DNA of 64,000 bases from Trichococcus paludicola (GCF_003052295.1 NZ_QBLC01000003.1:124001-188000), one strand, 5' to 3'; counted from the stretch's first letter, positions 41,798 through 50,871 are shown. Notes: generated by a model from the sequence alone, not told the origin. Numbers and translations: made by a program.

Positions 41798-42619
41798 ATG
41801 AGAGCAGATCTGCATGTACACAGCGATTATTCGGATGGCTATGACAGCATCGAGACGATTCTCGCTCAGGCAAAAAAGAACGGCATCGAGATGATCAGCT
41901 TCGTCGATCACGATACGACTGACACATACCCAAAGGCGAAAAAAGTCGCCGAAGCACTCGGCATTATTGTCATTCCCGGTATCGAAATCTCCGCCTATGA
42001 TTTCAAAAGAAACCGCAAAGTGCATATCCTCGGCTACGGCTACAACTCTCCAGCAATCCACATTATCGATCTTTGCGGGGAATTGCTGAAGCGGCGCGAT
42101 GACCATTCCTGGATCCAAGTGGAAACCCTGATCGACCAAGGATACACAATCCGGACCAGCAAGTTGAAAAAATCAAAAGGGGAGCAGCCGACCCTCTACA
42201 AACAGCACATCATGGAATCCATGACCGATGCACCTTACAGTTCGGCCGAATACAAGACGCTTTACCGCGCGCTCTTCAAAGGGGACGGCATCTGCGCAAA
42301 CGACATCGAATACATCGACGCGAACCTGGCCGTGAAAGCGATCAAAGCGGATGGCGGCCTGCCTGTGCTGGCGCATCCCGGCCAATTGGACTCCTTTGAC
42401 ATCATCCCTGAACTGATCAAAAATGGGTTGGCCGGACTTGAAATCAACCACCCGGATCATTCGGAAGAGGACCAATTGCGGATCAAAGCACTGGCCGAAC
42501 AATACGGCCTGTTCCTGACCGGGGGCTCTGACTACCACGGCAACTATTGGATCCCATTGGAAGTGGGGCACACGTTGGCGCCCGATGATGCACTGCATCC
42601 CCTTGTTTGGAAACATTAA
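41798..42619 (+). CDS. phnPP: PHP-family phosphoribosyl cyclic phosphodiesterase (PhnPP-like)
   Basis: A 273-residue PHP-domain metalloenzyme. Metal ligands are in D-L-H-V-H-S-D-Y, F-V-D-H-D, P-G-I-E-I-S, L-A-H-P-G, N-H-P-D-H and G-S-D-Y-H-G. A PHP protein in the Eggerthella phn cluster was shown to hydrolyse both ester bonds of 5-phosphoribosyl 1,2-cyclic phosphate to ribose 5-phosphate and phosphate; this gene is in the same position, and no phnP or phnN is present. The ATG directly follows the phnL stop. It ends the first part of the system. Confidence 0.85.
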   Translation: MRADLHVHSDYSDGYDSIETILAQAKKNGIEMISFVDHDTTDTYPKAKKVAEALGIIVIPGIEISAYDFKRNRKVHILGYGYNSPAIHIIDLCGELLKRRDDHSWIQVETLIDQGYTIRTSKLKKSKGEQPTLYKQHIMESMTDAPYSSAEYKTLYRALFKGDGICANDIEYIDANLAVKAIKADGGLPVLAHPGQLDSFDIIPELIKNGLAGLEINHPDHSEEDQLRIKALAEQYGLFLTGGSDYHGNYWIPLEVGHTLAPDDALHPLVWKH

Positions 42620-42653
42620 CAGTTTATTAACACAGATTTACATTTGTTTAACC
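42616..42653 (+). promoter_or_regulatory. Candidate PhoP box before phnD
   Basis: Four hexamers: TTAACA (42616), TTAACA (42627), TTTACA (42637) and TTAACC (42648), with 11-, 10- and 11-base steps. It is the clearest of the three repeats of this kind and gives the importer its own control. Confidence 0.75.
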
Positions 42654-42720
42654 GATAATTTATATCCATATGTTAATTTTAATCTTGTAGGAAAAATAAA
42701 AAATCGTTCTGGAGGCTATC

Positions 42721-43800
42721 ATGAAAAACGTATTATCGAAGATCGCACTGCTCTCAATGAGCGCTTTGGCACTTGCTGCATGCGGAACCAGCGGGTCAGC
42801 AACAGAAGACTCTTCAACAGGAACCGAATCCACTGCACCCGAAACGACAGGCGAATACACGGACACGATCACGATCGTATGGTACCCGAATGAATCAGGC
42901 AATGATATGGAAGCCTCGCGTGAAGCAATCGGCAGCTACATCGAAGAAGCGACAGGTAAAAAAGTCGAGCATCAACTGACGACTGACTATGCCATCGCCA
43001 TCGAAGCAATCGCAAATGGACAAGCCAATCTGGCCTTCATGGGTGCGCAAGGATATGTCGAAGCCCACGACAAGAACGAAAACGTTATCCCATTGGTGGT
43101 GCCATCAGGAGAATCCGGCACGTTGGAAGATGCCATCTACTACAGCTGGATCAACGTCAAAAAAGGCAATGAAGAAGCCTACAGCGACGGCAACGGCGGA
43201 TACTCATTGGATAACATCCAAGGCAAACGCTTCTCATTCGTTTCCAACTCATCCACTTCCGGTTTCGTAGTGCCGACTTCCGGCATAATCGCGGCTTTCC
43301 CTGATGAAGAACTGTCGCAAGAAGCCTTGATGGAGGGCGGAGAAGATAAATTCTTCAGCGAAGTCCTGTTCGGCGGATCGCACCAAGGATCTGCAGTCAA
43401 CTTGTTGACTGACCGTGCGGACCTGGCGGCTTTCTGTGACACTGCTTTGATCAACTATGTGGAACCGGTCGAAGGCGAAAAGAACGCAGTCGGAACGACA
43501 TACGCGGTCAAGGAAGACGCAGCTGATCCGTTCACCGGCCTGGCTGGACAAGAATTCGTTTCAATCGCGGTGACACCAGTATTGAACGCGCCGATGGTCA
43601 TCAACAACGACGTTACTTCTCCTGAAGACCAAGCAGCTTTGGAAGCAATCTTCACGAGCGAAGAAATGAACAACGACCCATCGATTTGGAAAGATCCGGA
43701 ATCGGAAGAATCTGCTCTGTTCGAAAAAGATGGCGAATCCCAATTCGTGACGGCGGTAGACGCTTGGTTTGACCCGATCCGCGCATTGTCCGAAAACTGA
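42721..43800 (+). CDS. phnD: Phosphonate-binding lipoprotein PhnD
   Basis: A 359-residue substrate-binding lipoprotein of the phosphonate ABC importer. The lipobox is L-A-A-C (Cys21), followed by a Ser/Thr/Glu linker. The binding domain starts I-T-I-V-W-Y-P-N-E-S-G-N-D and has the conserved N-S-S-T-S-G-F-V-V-P and G-S-H-Q-G-S-A-V loops that hold the phosphonate. GGAGG precedes the ATG. First gene of phnDCEE. Confidence 0.93.
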   Translation: MKNVLSKIALLSMSALALAACGTSGSATEDSSTGTESTAPETTGEYTDTITIVWYPNESGNDMEASREAIGSYIEEATGKKVEHQLTTDYAIAIEAIANGQANLAFMGAQGYVEAHDKNENVIPLVVPSGESGTLEDAIYYSWINVKKGNEEAYSDGNGGYSLDNIQGKRFSFVSNSSTSGFVVPTSGIIAAFPDEELSQEALMEGGEDKFFSEVLFGGSHQGSAVNLLTDRADLAAFCDTALINYVEPVEGEKNAVGTTYAVKEDAADPFTGLAGQEFVSIAVTPVLNAPMVINNDVTSPEDQAALEAIFTSEEMNNDPSIWKDPESEESALFEKDGESQFVTAVDAWFDPIRALSEN

Positions 43801-43836
43801 GTCACTGACTAAGGAAACATAAAGGAGAGAAATAGA

Positions 43837-44610
43837 ATGCCATTGCTGGAAATGACCCATGTATCGAAAGAATACACAAAGGGCACAAAAGCATTGTCGG
43901 ACATTCATTTTTCGGTCGAAGAAGGGGAGTTCATTTCAATCATCGGAAAGTCCGGTGCAGGGAAATCGACTCTCCTTCGCTGTATCAATCGCATGATTGA
44001 TCCGTCCGAAGGAGTGGTAATGTTCGATGGTGTGGATACCGAAAAACTGAACACGAAAGAGTTGCGCGGACTGAGAAGGCAGATCGGCATGATCTTTCAA
44101 CACTACAATTTGGTCAACCGCTTGAGCGTGCTGGACAACACTTGCCACGGCCGCCTCGGCTACACGAGCACACTCAGAGGGGTGTTCGGAGCTTTCACGA
44201 ACGAGGACAAAACGCATGCGGTCACGATCCTTGAACAACTCGGCTTGAAAGAGCAGATCCACCAGCGCTGCGACCAATTGTCAGGAGGGCAGAAACAGCG
44301 TGTTGGCATCGCCCGGGCGTTGGTGCAGAATCCGAAACTGATCCTTTGCGACGAACCTATCGCTTCCTTGGACCCGAGCTCTTCGCGCATCATCATGGAA
44401 TATTTGAAGGACATCAACAAAAAGATGGGCATCACCGTCATCTGCAACCTGCACCAAGTCGATGTCGCCATAGCCTATTCGAAACGCATCATCGGCGTGA
44501 ACGGCGGCCAGATCGTCTTCGACGGCACGCCTGAAGAATTGACGCAGGAAAAGATCCATGAAATCTATGGTTCCGAAGCCGGGGAACTCATCACCGATAT
44601 TTCGGCCTAG
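43837..44610 (+). CDS. phnC: Phosphonate importer ATPase PhnC
   Basis: A 257-residue ABC ATPase energising phosphonate uptake. Walker A G-K-S-G-A-G-K-S-T, signature L-S-G-G-Q-K-Q-R, Walker B L-I-L-C-D-E-P-I-A-S-L-D. The N-L-V-N-R-L-S-V-L and G-R-L-G-Y stretch is typical for PhnC. AAAGGAG before the ATG; 36 bases after phnD. Confidence 0.93.
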   Translation: MPLLEMTHVSKEYTKGTKALSDIHFSVEEGEFISIIGKSGAGKSTLLRCINRMIDPSEGVVMFDGVDTEKLNTKELRGLRRQIGMIFQHYNLVNRLSVLDNTCHGRLGYTSTLRGVFGAFTNEDKTHAVTILEQLGLKEQIHQRCDQLSGGQKQRVGIARALVQNPKLILCDEPIASLDPSSSRIIMEYLKDINKKMGITVICNLHQVDVAIAYSKRIIGVNGGQIVFDGTPEELTQEKIHEIYGSEAGELITDISA

Positions 44611-44622
44611 AAGGAGGACAAG

Positions 44623-45414
44623 ATGCAAGTTACAACGAACCCGCTGCACACGCGCGGAATCAGAAGAACACTCGCCTTCCTGGTGCTGCTGCTGTTGGTG
44701 GTGGCAGCCTCCGTACTGTTGGAGTTTGAATATGGGGAAGCGCTCGGTGCCTTCCCGGCTGCGACTGTTTGGCTCATCCAAAACTTTTACCCAAATCAAG
44801 CCGCTTGGATCAAGCTCCCGGATATCCTGGAGAAGCTGACGGAAACGGTGCTGATGTCGGTAGCGTCGGCCACTGCCGCGAGCCTTTTCGCCTACGTCTT
44901 CGCTTTGTTCGGAGCGGAGGCCACCAAAATGAACAACGGACTGGCTTGGGCGTCCAAGCTGTTCGCTTCCTTTTTCCGGAACGTGCCGGATATCGTCTGG
45001 TCGATGATTTTCCTGTTCTCCTTCGGGATGAACATCATGACCGGTTTCTTGGCATTGTTTTTCGTGACATTCGGGACTTTGAACCGCGCGTTCATCGAAA
45101 CCATCGATGAAACTTCTAAGGATTCTGTCGAAGCTTTGACCGCCACCGGTGCTACCCGCTGGCAGATCATCGGCCAGGCGATTTTCCCGAACAGCATCTC
45201 GGGTGTCATTTCCTGGATCCTGTACAGCATCGAAAACAACGTCCGCAGCGCCACTTTGATCGGCATGCTGACCGGATCGGGGATCGGCCATATCTTCAAT
45301 CTTTATTACAAAAACCTGGATTACCATTCCTGCAGCCTGATTGTGCTCTGCATCATGATCGTTGTGCTCGGGCTGGAAGCCATTTCGAACCAAGTAAGGA
45401 GGTCCATCTTATGA
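44623..45414 (+). CDS. phnE: Phosphonate importer permease PhnE, first subunit
   Basis: A 263-residue permease with about six membrane segments. The EAA coupling loop reads V-E-A-L-T-A-T-G-A-T-R-W-Q-I-I. F-R-N-V-P-D-I-V-W-S and the late G-S-G-I-G-H are family marks. It overlaps the second permease by four bases. Confidence 0.9.
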   Translation: MQVTTNPLHTRGIRRTLAFLVLLLLVVAASVLLEFEYGEALGAFPAATVWLIQNFYPNQAAWIKLPDILEKLTETVLMSVASATAASLFAYVFALFGAEATKMNNGLAWASKLFASFFRNVPDIVWSMIFLFSFGMNIMTGFLALFFVTFGTLNRAFIETIDETSKDSVEALTATGATRWQIIGQAIFPNSISGVISWILYSIENNVRSATLIGMLTGSGIGHIFNLYYKNLDYHSCSLIVLCIMIVVLGLEAISNQVRRSIL

Positions 45415-46283
45415 GCGATAACGGTTTGCCATTGGAGGCGCTCCTGAACGAGAAAAAACGCAGAAGCGAATCCAAAGAGCCTCAGCTGTCGAATGGAATC
45501 GGCCCAAAAAGCAGCCTGCGCAATGTCTGGTTCGTCCTGACAGGTTTGGCGCTCGTCAGTCTGTACGCCTTCGTCAGTTTCGACTACGGGAACATCGATT
45601 GGGGACTTGCGATAAGTGGAACCTTTGCCAACCTGAAGACGATCTTTCTGGAAGCGGAATTGAGCAGCATCAGCCTGACAGATGCCCTGCTGCAGGTGCT
45701 CATCACCTTTGCAATCGCCTTTTTGACGACCGTGTTCTCCGCCGTTCTGTCGGTCGTTTTGGGATTGTTGGCTGCACGGAATTTGGGCGGCAAGCGGTCC
45801 TCTGCGTTGATCAAAGGGTTTGTCGCACTGATCCGCGCAATCCCTACCGTAATGTGGGTGCTGATCTTTGCCATCGTATCCGGTTTGGGCAGCGTTGCAG
45901 CAGTCATCGGCATCTCCTTCCACTCGTTGGGCTACTTGACGAAGATGTTTTCGGAAAGTTTTGAGGAAATGGATGGCGGCGTCATTGAGGCATTGAAAGC
46001 TACCGGAGCCAGCTGGTGGGAGATTGTCTTCCAAGGCGTATTGCCGACCACGATCCGTTCGCTGGTGGCTTGGACCTTCATGCGCTTCGAAATCAACTAC
46101 ATCGTGGCTTTGGGCATGGGGGCGGCCGCAGGCGCTGGCGGGATCGGCTTCAACCTGTTTATGGCCGGAAATTTCTACTACAATATGCGGGAAGTCGGGG
46201 CTGTCACTTTCCTGATCCTTTTGACATGCTTCTTGCTTGAGGCTGTTTCCGTAAGGATCAAGAGAAGCCTGGCGACGAAATAA
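45411..46283 (+). CDS. phnE2: Phosphonate importer permease PhnE, second subunit
   Basis: A 290-residue permease paired with the preceding one to form a heterodimer. A cytoplasmic N-terminus of about 40 residues is followed by about six membrane segments. The coupling loop is I-E-A-L-K-A-T-G-A-S-W-W-E-I; I-R-A-I-P-T-V-M-W-V is conserved. GGAGG precedes the ATG inside the first permease gene. Confidence 0.9.
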   Translation: MSDNGLPLEALLNEKKRRSESKEPQLSNGIGPKSSLRNVWFVLTGLALVSLYAFVSFDYGNIDWGLAISGTFANLKTIFLEAELSSISLTDALLQVLITFAIAFLTTVFSAVLSVVLGLLAARNLGGKRSSALIKGFVALIRAIPTVMWVLIFAIVSGLGSVAAVIGISFHSLGYLTKMFSESFEEMDGGVIEALKATGASWWEIVFQGVLPTTIRSLVAWTFMRFEINYIVALGMGAAAGAGGIGFNLFMAGNFYYNMREVGAVTFLILLTCFLLEAVSVRIKRSLATK

Positions 46284-46306
46284 GCTTCGGAATGAGGAAA
46301 GCAGTG

Positions 46307-46711
46307 ATGAAAAAATATTTGAAATGGTTATTCCCGCTGGCGTTTTTGTGGGTGTTGTTCGGTCTGACGACTGCATCGGGGAAAAGTTACCAATATATCT
46401 ATGGACCGGGAGAATATGCCGAAGTGATGGGTCAGGATATCGCCTATATTTACTTTGGCCGGGACACGAGCATCGACTGCCGCACCTTCGAGCCACTTTT
46501 GGAGAAAGCCATCGCCGAAACGGATGCCATCGTTTACCACTACGACACGGACGAGCATAAAGCCGATGAAGATATTCAGGACATTCTGGATGCTCATGAG
46601 GTCGTGACATTGCCGAAATTGGTGAAGCTCGAGAAGGGCGAAATAGTAGACTATGTTGACCACGCGGATTCGCAGGCCGCGATTACGGCACTTTTGGCTG
46701 AAGGCGAATAG
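46307..46711 (+). CDS. Thioredoxin-fold membrane-anchored protein with an S-x2-C site
   Basis: A 134-residue protein with an N-terminal membrane segment (about residues 7-22) and a thioredoxin-like domain facing outside. Related small proteins (bacteriocin transport accessory type) have F-G-R-D-T-C-x-x-C; here the place reads F-G-R-D-T-S-I-D-C-R-T-F, so the first Cys is Ser55 and only Cys58 is left. A cis-Pro-like V-T-L-P-K-L follows. It ends the phnDCEE operon, 23 bases behind the permease. ATG 46307 follows GAGGAAAG. Its link to phosphonate use is unknown. Confidence 0.7.
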   Translation: MKKYLKWLFPLAFLWVLFGLTTASGKSYQYIYGPGEYAEVMGQDIAYIYFGRDTSIDCRTFEPLLEKAIAETDAIVYHYDTDEHKADEDIQDILDAHEVVTLPKLVKLEKGEIVDYVDHADSQAAITALLAEGE

Positions 46712-46751
46712 GGTCCGTATTCTGTTCGGATCAGTCACTTGTGCAGTAAGG

Positions 46752-46777
46752 AAGACGCTCTTATAGGGCGTCTTTTT
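46752..46777 (+). terminator. Terminator of the phnDCEE operon
   Basis: GACGCTC pairs with GGGCGTC (one wobble) around five bases; T5 follows. Confidence 0.85.
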
Positions 46778-46943
46778 GTTTGCAGTGAAAAAGGAATACG
46801 GCTATCTCGGGAACATCGGGAACAGCCCTGTATTTGCGCCGTTTCAGCTCCTTTCGGCTGCCATCGTATTGATGGTCGTGCGGATGCGGAAGTGATAAAA
46901 TAAGCATGAGACAATGGGCTTCAGAAAAGGAGACGTGGAGAAA

Positions 46944-47402
46944 ATGAGCTTTGTGATCGAAATGGTGGAAACGCAGGAACAACCGACTTTAATTTTGAAA
47001 ACGGTTACTCCGGTAAGTGAGCTTCCGAAAATATTGGGGAAGTCCTTCATGGACATCGTCACGTACATCATGGAATTGGGTGAACAGCCGGTTGGTCCGG
47101 CTTTCGTCGGCTATTTCAACATGGATATGGAAAGGCTCGAATTGGAAATCGGTTTTCCGGTATCCAAAGCGCTGCCCGGCAAAGGCGATATCCTAGCCGG
47201 AAACATCCCGGCCGGAAAACAGGTCACGTGCATGTACAAAGGTCCGTATAGGGAGATGCCGCCCGCTTATGAGGAAATCCAGAAATGGATCAAGGATAAA
47301 GGCTACAAGCCGCTTCGTCCGGTCTATGAACACTATTACAATTCTCCAGAAGAGGTTCCCGAAAGCGAACTACTGACGAAAATCGTATTCCTGGTGGAGT
47401 GA
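46944..47402 (+). CDS. GyrI-like effector-binding protein
   Basis: A 152-residue stand-alone ligand-binding domain like those at the C-terminus of AraC- and MerR-type regulators such as Rob and BmrR. The two-repeat pattern is clear: L-P-K-I-L-G-K-S-F near residue 27, G-P-A-F-V-G-Y-F at about 56, and the Y-K-G-P-Y strand. The ligand is unknown. ATG 46944 follows AAGGAGACGTGGAG. Confidence 0.85.
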   Translation: MSFVIEMVETQEQPTLILKTVTPVSELPKILGKSFMDIVTYIMELGEQPVGPAFVGYFNMDMERLELEIGFPVSKALPGKGDILAGNIPAGKQVTCMYKGPYREMPPAYEEIQKWIKDKGYKPLRPVYEHYYNSPEEVPESELLTKIVFLVE

Positions 47403-47440
47403 GAATCCGCCAATCCCTATTTAAAAAATGAGGCGATAAC

Positions 47441-47851
47441 ATGACGGACGTAATAATCAACAAAGAAGTGGAAGCATTTTTTGCCGGGAAACCTGAAGTG
47501 AGAGCATTGTTCATGGCTGTAGAAAGGAAAATCCGGGCGATCGGACCAGCCATCATCACGGTGACAAAGACCCAGATTTCTTTTGCCACGCGGACACAAT
47601 TCGCTTGGGTCTGGATGCCCCAGCCGACGGACAGAAAGCGGCCGTTGCACAGCCTGGTGCTGAGCTTCGGCTGCGGGCGCCAGATTGTGCATGATCAGAT
47701 TGTCGAAGCCATCGAACCGAACCCCGGCAGATGGACGCACCACGTCATCATCGCGGAGGAAGCGGATCTGACGGCGGTTGTCGATGCTTGGCTGCGGGAA
47801 GCGTACCGGTTCTCGGAAACGCGGGGCCGGCAGCCTGGTTCAAAGATATAA
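47441..47851 (+). CDS. DUF5655-like protein
   Basis: A 136-residue soluble protein resembling the DUF5655 group: it begins with a helix (E-A-F-F-A-G-K-P-E-V-R-A-L-F), then T-V-T-K-T-Q-I-S-F and ends R-W-T-H-H-V-I-I. Such domains are small and often found next to other accessory proteins; function is unknown. GAGGCGAT before the ATG. Followed closely by the uridine-kinase-like gene. Confidence 0.7.
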   Translation: MTDVIINKEVEAFFAGKPEVRALFMAVERKIRAIGPAIITVTKTQISFATRTQFAWVWMPQPTDRKRPLHSLVLSFGCGRQIVHDQIVEAIEPNPGRWTHHVIIAEEADLTAVVDAWLREAYRFSETRGRQPGSKI

Positions 47852-47874
47852 GCAACCGCAAGGGGGAAAACATC

Positions 47875-49260
47875 ATGAGTGAGACGCATCTGCACAAAGG
47901 ACGCCAGACAGTCAAATTGGGTTTGATCAAGGTTGTGCATGAACTCTTTCCGGAGGAGACACTGAAGACATCCTATTCCATCTTGGAAGGGGTCTTCTGC
48001 AACCTTTACGGATCGATTCTGTCGACAAGGGAAGTGAAGCAGATCGAATGGAAATTGCGGGAGTGGGTCAAAAAAGACAGCAGCATCGTGTTGCTCCGGA
48101 AAGAAGGCGGCTATTACCATTATCAGGTGGGTGATATCATCGTGAAGGCCGTCTATCCGGCTTTTACGGATACCTTCCTCGTGGAACCATTTACCATTCT
48201 GCCGTTTTCCTATGGGTTCATCGTGGATTTCGGGGACATCGACAAAGGCAGCGACAGACCACTGATTCCGCCGGTGCAGCTATCTGCTGCGTTCGAAAAG
48301 AATCAACGCTGGATGGATAATATCAACATTGAACAGGTTCAAGACGTGAATGACTATATCCGATCCGGCCGCACGATGAAGTTGGTCAGCATCGCCGAAG
48401 CTTTGCATGAAAAAGAAATTTCCATCATTGCGGACGCCATCCTGCAGCATCGGCGCGCTTTGCGCCTACTTTTGGTTTCGGGGCCTTCCTCTTCAGGGAA
48501 AACCTCCTTCACCCAAAGATTGTCGACGCAGCTGGAAGTGAACGGGCTGAAGCCGATCGCACTGTCGTTGGACCATTATTTCGTGGACAGGGAGCATACG
48601 CCTCGGGATGCAGACGGAAAATACGATTTCGACAGTATGGAGGCGTTGGATCTCCCCTTGCTGAAGCAACAAATCGCGCAGCTTATCGCGGGTGAGCGAG
48701 TAGCTGTTCCTCAATTCGACTTTGTCACCGGCAAGCGTCTGATTGAATATAAACCGATGCAGGTCGGTCCATCGGAGATCCTTATCATTGAAGGCATCCA
48801 TGCGCTGAATCCGGAATTGGTCACGAGCATCAACCGCAACCTCATCTATAAAATCTACATCAGTGCACTCGGCGGCCTCAATATAGATCTAATGAGCCGG
48901 GTTCCGACTTCGGAAATCCGTCTGCTCCGCCGTTTGGTCAGGGACGACAAATACAGGGGCGTCACCCCGGAAAATACGATCCACCAATGGGACAGCGTGC
49001 GCCGCGGCGAGTACCAGAATATCTTCAAGTTCCAGGAAGAGGCCGACGTCATGTTCAATTCCAGCATGATTTACGAAATGAACGCCTTGCGCCCCTTTGC
49101 GGAAACGGCTCTGCAGAAGATTCCTGCCGACAGCCCCTATTACGACACGCGCGAACGGTTGTTGAATCTGCTGAGTTTCTTCGAGCCGCTGGACGTATCA
49201 AAAGTGCCGTTCAATTCCATTCTGAGGGAATTCATCGGCGGCAGCATTTATTATGATTGA
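47875..49260 (+). CDS. Uridine-kinase-like nucleoside kinase
   Basis: A 461-residue protein. The C-terminal half is a P-loop kinase of the uridine kinase/phosphoribulokinase type: Walker A GPSSSGKT at 203-210, L-S-L-D-H-Y-F near 230, and I-I-E-G-I-H-A-L-N. The N-terminal 190 residues are an extra domain found in a Firmicutes group with no TGS part. The substrate, probably a nucleoside or similar, is not certain. AGGGGGA before ATG 47875 sets the start, since the open frame begins within the preceding gene. Confidence 0.82.
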   Translation: MSETHLHKGRQTVKLGLIKVVHELFPEETLKTSYSILEGVFCNLYGSILSTREVKQIEWKLREWVKKDSSIVLLRKEGGYYHYQVGDIIVKAVYPAFTDTFLVEPFTILPFSYGFIVDFGDIDKGSDRPLIPPVQLSAAFEKNQRWMDNINIEQVQDVNDYIRSGRTMKLVSIAEALHEKEISIIADAILQHRRALRLLLVSGPSSSGKTSFTQRLSTQLEVNGLKPIALSLDHYFVDREHTPRDADGKYDFDSMEALDLPLLKQQIAQLIAGERVAVPQFDFVTGKRLIEYKPMQVGPSEILIIEGIHALNPELVTSINRNLIYKIYISALGGLNIDLMSRVPTSEIRLLRRLVRDDKYRGVTPENTIHQWDSVRRGEYQNIFKFQEEADVMFNSSMIYEMNALRPFAETALQKIPADSPYYDTRERLLNLLSFFEPLDVSKVPFNSILREFIGGSIYYD

Positions 49261-49279
49261 ACCGAAAGAGGAAAGGCCG

Positions 49280-50221
49280 ATGGAAATGAATAGGGAAGAA
49301 ATCATCGCGTGGCTTCTGGAAGGCGATGCAGCGATTCAATATCAGACAAGGCGCAATCTGTTGCACGAAGACCCGGTCGCTTTGTCCGGTTTAAGGGACA
49401 AAATTGCGGAGGAAGGTTGGGGCCGCGCTTTTTTGGAACGGCAACAGCCTGACGGACATTGGGGCCGTGCGTTCTATCAACCGAAATGGACGAGCAGTCA
49501 TTACACCTTACTGGATTTGCGGAATCTGTGCGCACCGGCGACACCGGAAATCGAGAAGGCGTTGGAACTCATCCTTGCTACTGCAATCGGACCGGACGGT
49601 GGCGTCAATCCGTCGAAAGACATCAAGCAGAGCGACGTCTGCCTAAATGGCATGTTCCTGAACTACGCCTGCTATTTCGGTACGGAAGAGGAAAAACTCA
49701 AGTCAGTTGTCGATTTCATCCTGAGCCAGCAGTTGCCGGACGGTGGCTCCAATTGCCGCCTGAACCGTTCCGGTGCCCGCCACAGTTCGGTGCATTCCAC
49801 GCTGAGCGTCCTTGAGGGCATCCGGGAATACATCGCTGCCGGTTATGCCTATCGGTTGGATGAGTTGAAGAAGATGGAAAGCGAAGGCCAGGAATTCCTA
49901 CTGCGGCATAGGCTGTACAAATCCGACCATACCGGCGCAATCATCCACCCAAGCTTTTTGAAACTGGTCTATCCGCCGCGTTGGCGCTACGATATTTTGC
50001 GCGCACTCGATTATTTCCAAAATGCTCTTTTCCCATACGATGAAAGGCTACAGGATGCTTTGGACGTTCTGAAGCAGAAACGCTTGCCTGATGGACGCTG
50101 GAAAACACAGGCCCATCATCCCGGCGAGGTGCATTTCTTGATGGAACAGGCCGGAAAGCCTAGCCGCTGGAATACGCTCAGATGCCTGCGGGTGTTGGCA
50201 TATTATGACAGAGATGCATGA
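49280..50221 (+). CDS. Squalene-cyclase-like alpha/alpha-toroid protein
   Basis: A 313-residue protein with repeated Q-x-P-D-G-x-W/G motifs (R-Q-Q-P-D-G-H-W-G, Q-Q-L-P-D-G-G-S, K-R-L-P-D-G-R-W), as in the alpha/alpha toroid of terpene cyclases and prenyltransferases. The D-x-D-D motif of squalene-hopene cyclases is not seen, and length is half that of such enzymes, so it is probably not a cyclase. The ATG at 49280 follows GAGGAAAGG; an earlier ATG at 49253 overlaps the kinase gene. Confidence 0.72.
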   Translation: MEMNREEIIAWLLEGDAAIQYQTRRNLLHEDPVALSGLRDKIAEEGWGRAFLERQQPDGHWGRAFYQPKWTSSHYTLLDLRNLCAPATPEIEKALELILATAIGPDGGVNPSKDIKQSDVCLNGMFLNYACYFGTEEEKLKSVVDFILSQQLPDGGSNCRLNRSGARHSSVHSTLSVLEGIREYIAAGYAYRLDELKKMESEGQEFLLRHRLYKSDHTGAIIHPSFLKLVYPPRWRYDILRALDYFQNALFPYDERLQDALDVLKQKRLPDGRWKTQAHHPGEVHFLMEQAGKPSRWNTLRCLRVLAYYDRDA

Positions 50222-50268
50222 CGCTTTTAAAAAGCGGAAGCATTTCCGAAATGGAAGGAGAGCAGGTT

Positions 50269-50871
50269 ATGACAGTATCCGGGTTTCCCGATAAGTGGCT
50301 CATTTTGCGCAACCCTCAGGAATGGCATGACTGGCTGGCGCAAAACCATGATCAAAAGGACCAGGTTTGGCTGAAGATCAAGAAAGCTCGTGCTGAAGGG
50401 ACTGGTATTCGGCTCGCGGAAGCGGTCGAAGAGGCGCTCTGTTTCGGCTGGATCGACGGAAAGATGTACAGTCTGGATGAATACAGCTTCATCATCCGCA
50501 TGACTCCCCGTAGGCCCGGAAGTGTGTGGTCACTGGTCAATCGGCGGCGTGCCGAAGCCTTGGTTGAGGCAGGAAGGATGACTGAAGCCGGTTTGGCGGC
50601 GATCCAGGCGGCGAAGGCCAACGGGAAATGGCAAGCGGCCTATTCTTCGAAGGAAGTCCCGGAGCTGCCCGAGGAATTGGAGCAGGCATTCAGGGCTGAC
50701 CCGGCTGCCTGCAAACATTTCGAAGACTGGCCGACCGGCGAAAAGGCCCACTATCTTTTCTGGATCGCCCAAGCCAAACGTGCGGATACCCGCCAAAACA
50801 GGATTACCGAAACATTGGAAAGGGCAAAAGCAAAAAGAGACCATCCCGGTGAAGAGGATAGCCGAGCTTGA
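50269..50871 (+). CDS. YdeI/OmpD-associated-family protein
   Basis: A 200-residue soluble protein of the YdeI/OmpD-associated family: W-L-K-I-K-K-A-R, E-A-L-C-F-G-W-I-D-G and T-P-R-R-P-G-S-V-W-S are all typical. The C-terminus has the helical F-E-D-W-P-T-G-E-K-A-H-Y part of the family. Its function is unknown. GGAAGGAGAG before ATG 50269 sets the start. It converges with the flavin oxidoreductase gene, 12 bases apart. Confidence 0.85.
   Translation: MTVSGFPDKWLILRNPQEWHDWLAQNHDQKDQVWLKIKKARAEGTGIRLAEAVEEALCFGWIDGKMYSLDEYSFIIRMTPRRPGSVWSLVNRRRAEALVEAGRMTEAGLAAIQAAKANGKWQAAYSSKEVPELPEELEQAFRADPAACKHFEDWPTGEKAHYLFWIAQAKRADTRQNRITETLERAKAKRDHPGEEDSRA

Noticed and set aside
41045-42139. 364-codon minus-strand frame
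   Set aside because: Antisense to phnL and the PHP gene; no supporting signals.
45321-46610. 429-codon minus-strand frame, and a 370-codon one at 44281-45393
   Set aside because: Antisense to the phnC and phnE genes, which have clear motifs and coupled starts; the antisense products have no membrane or domain features.
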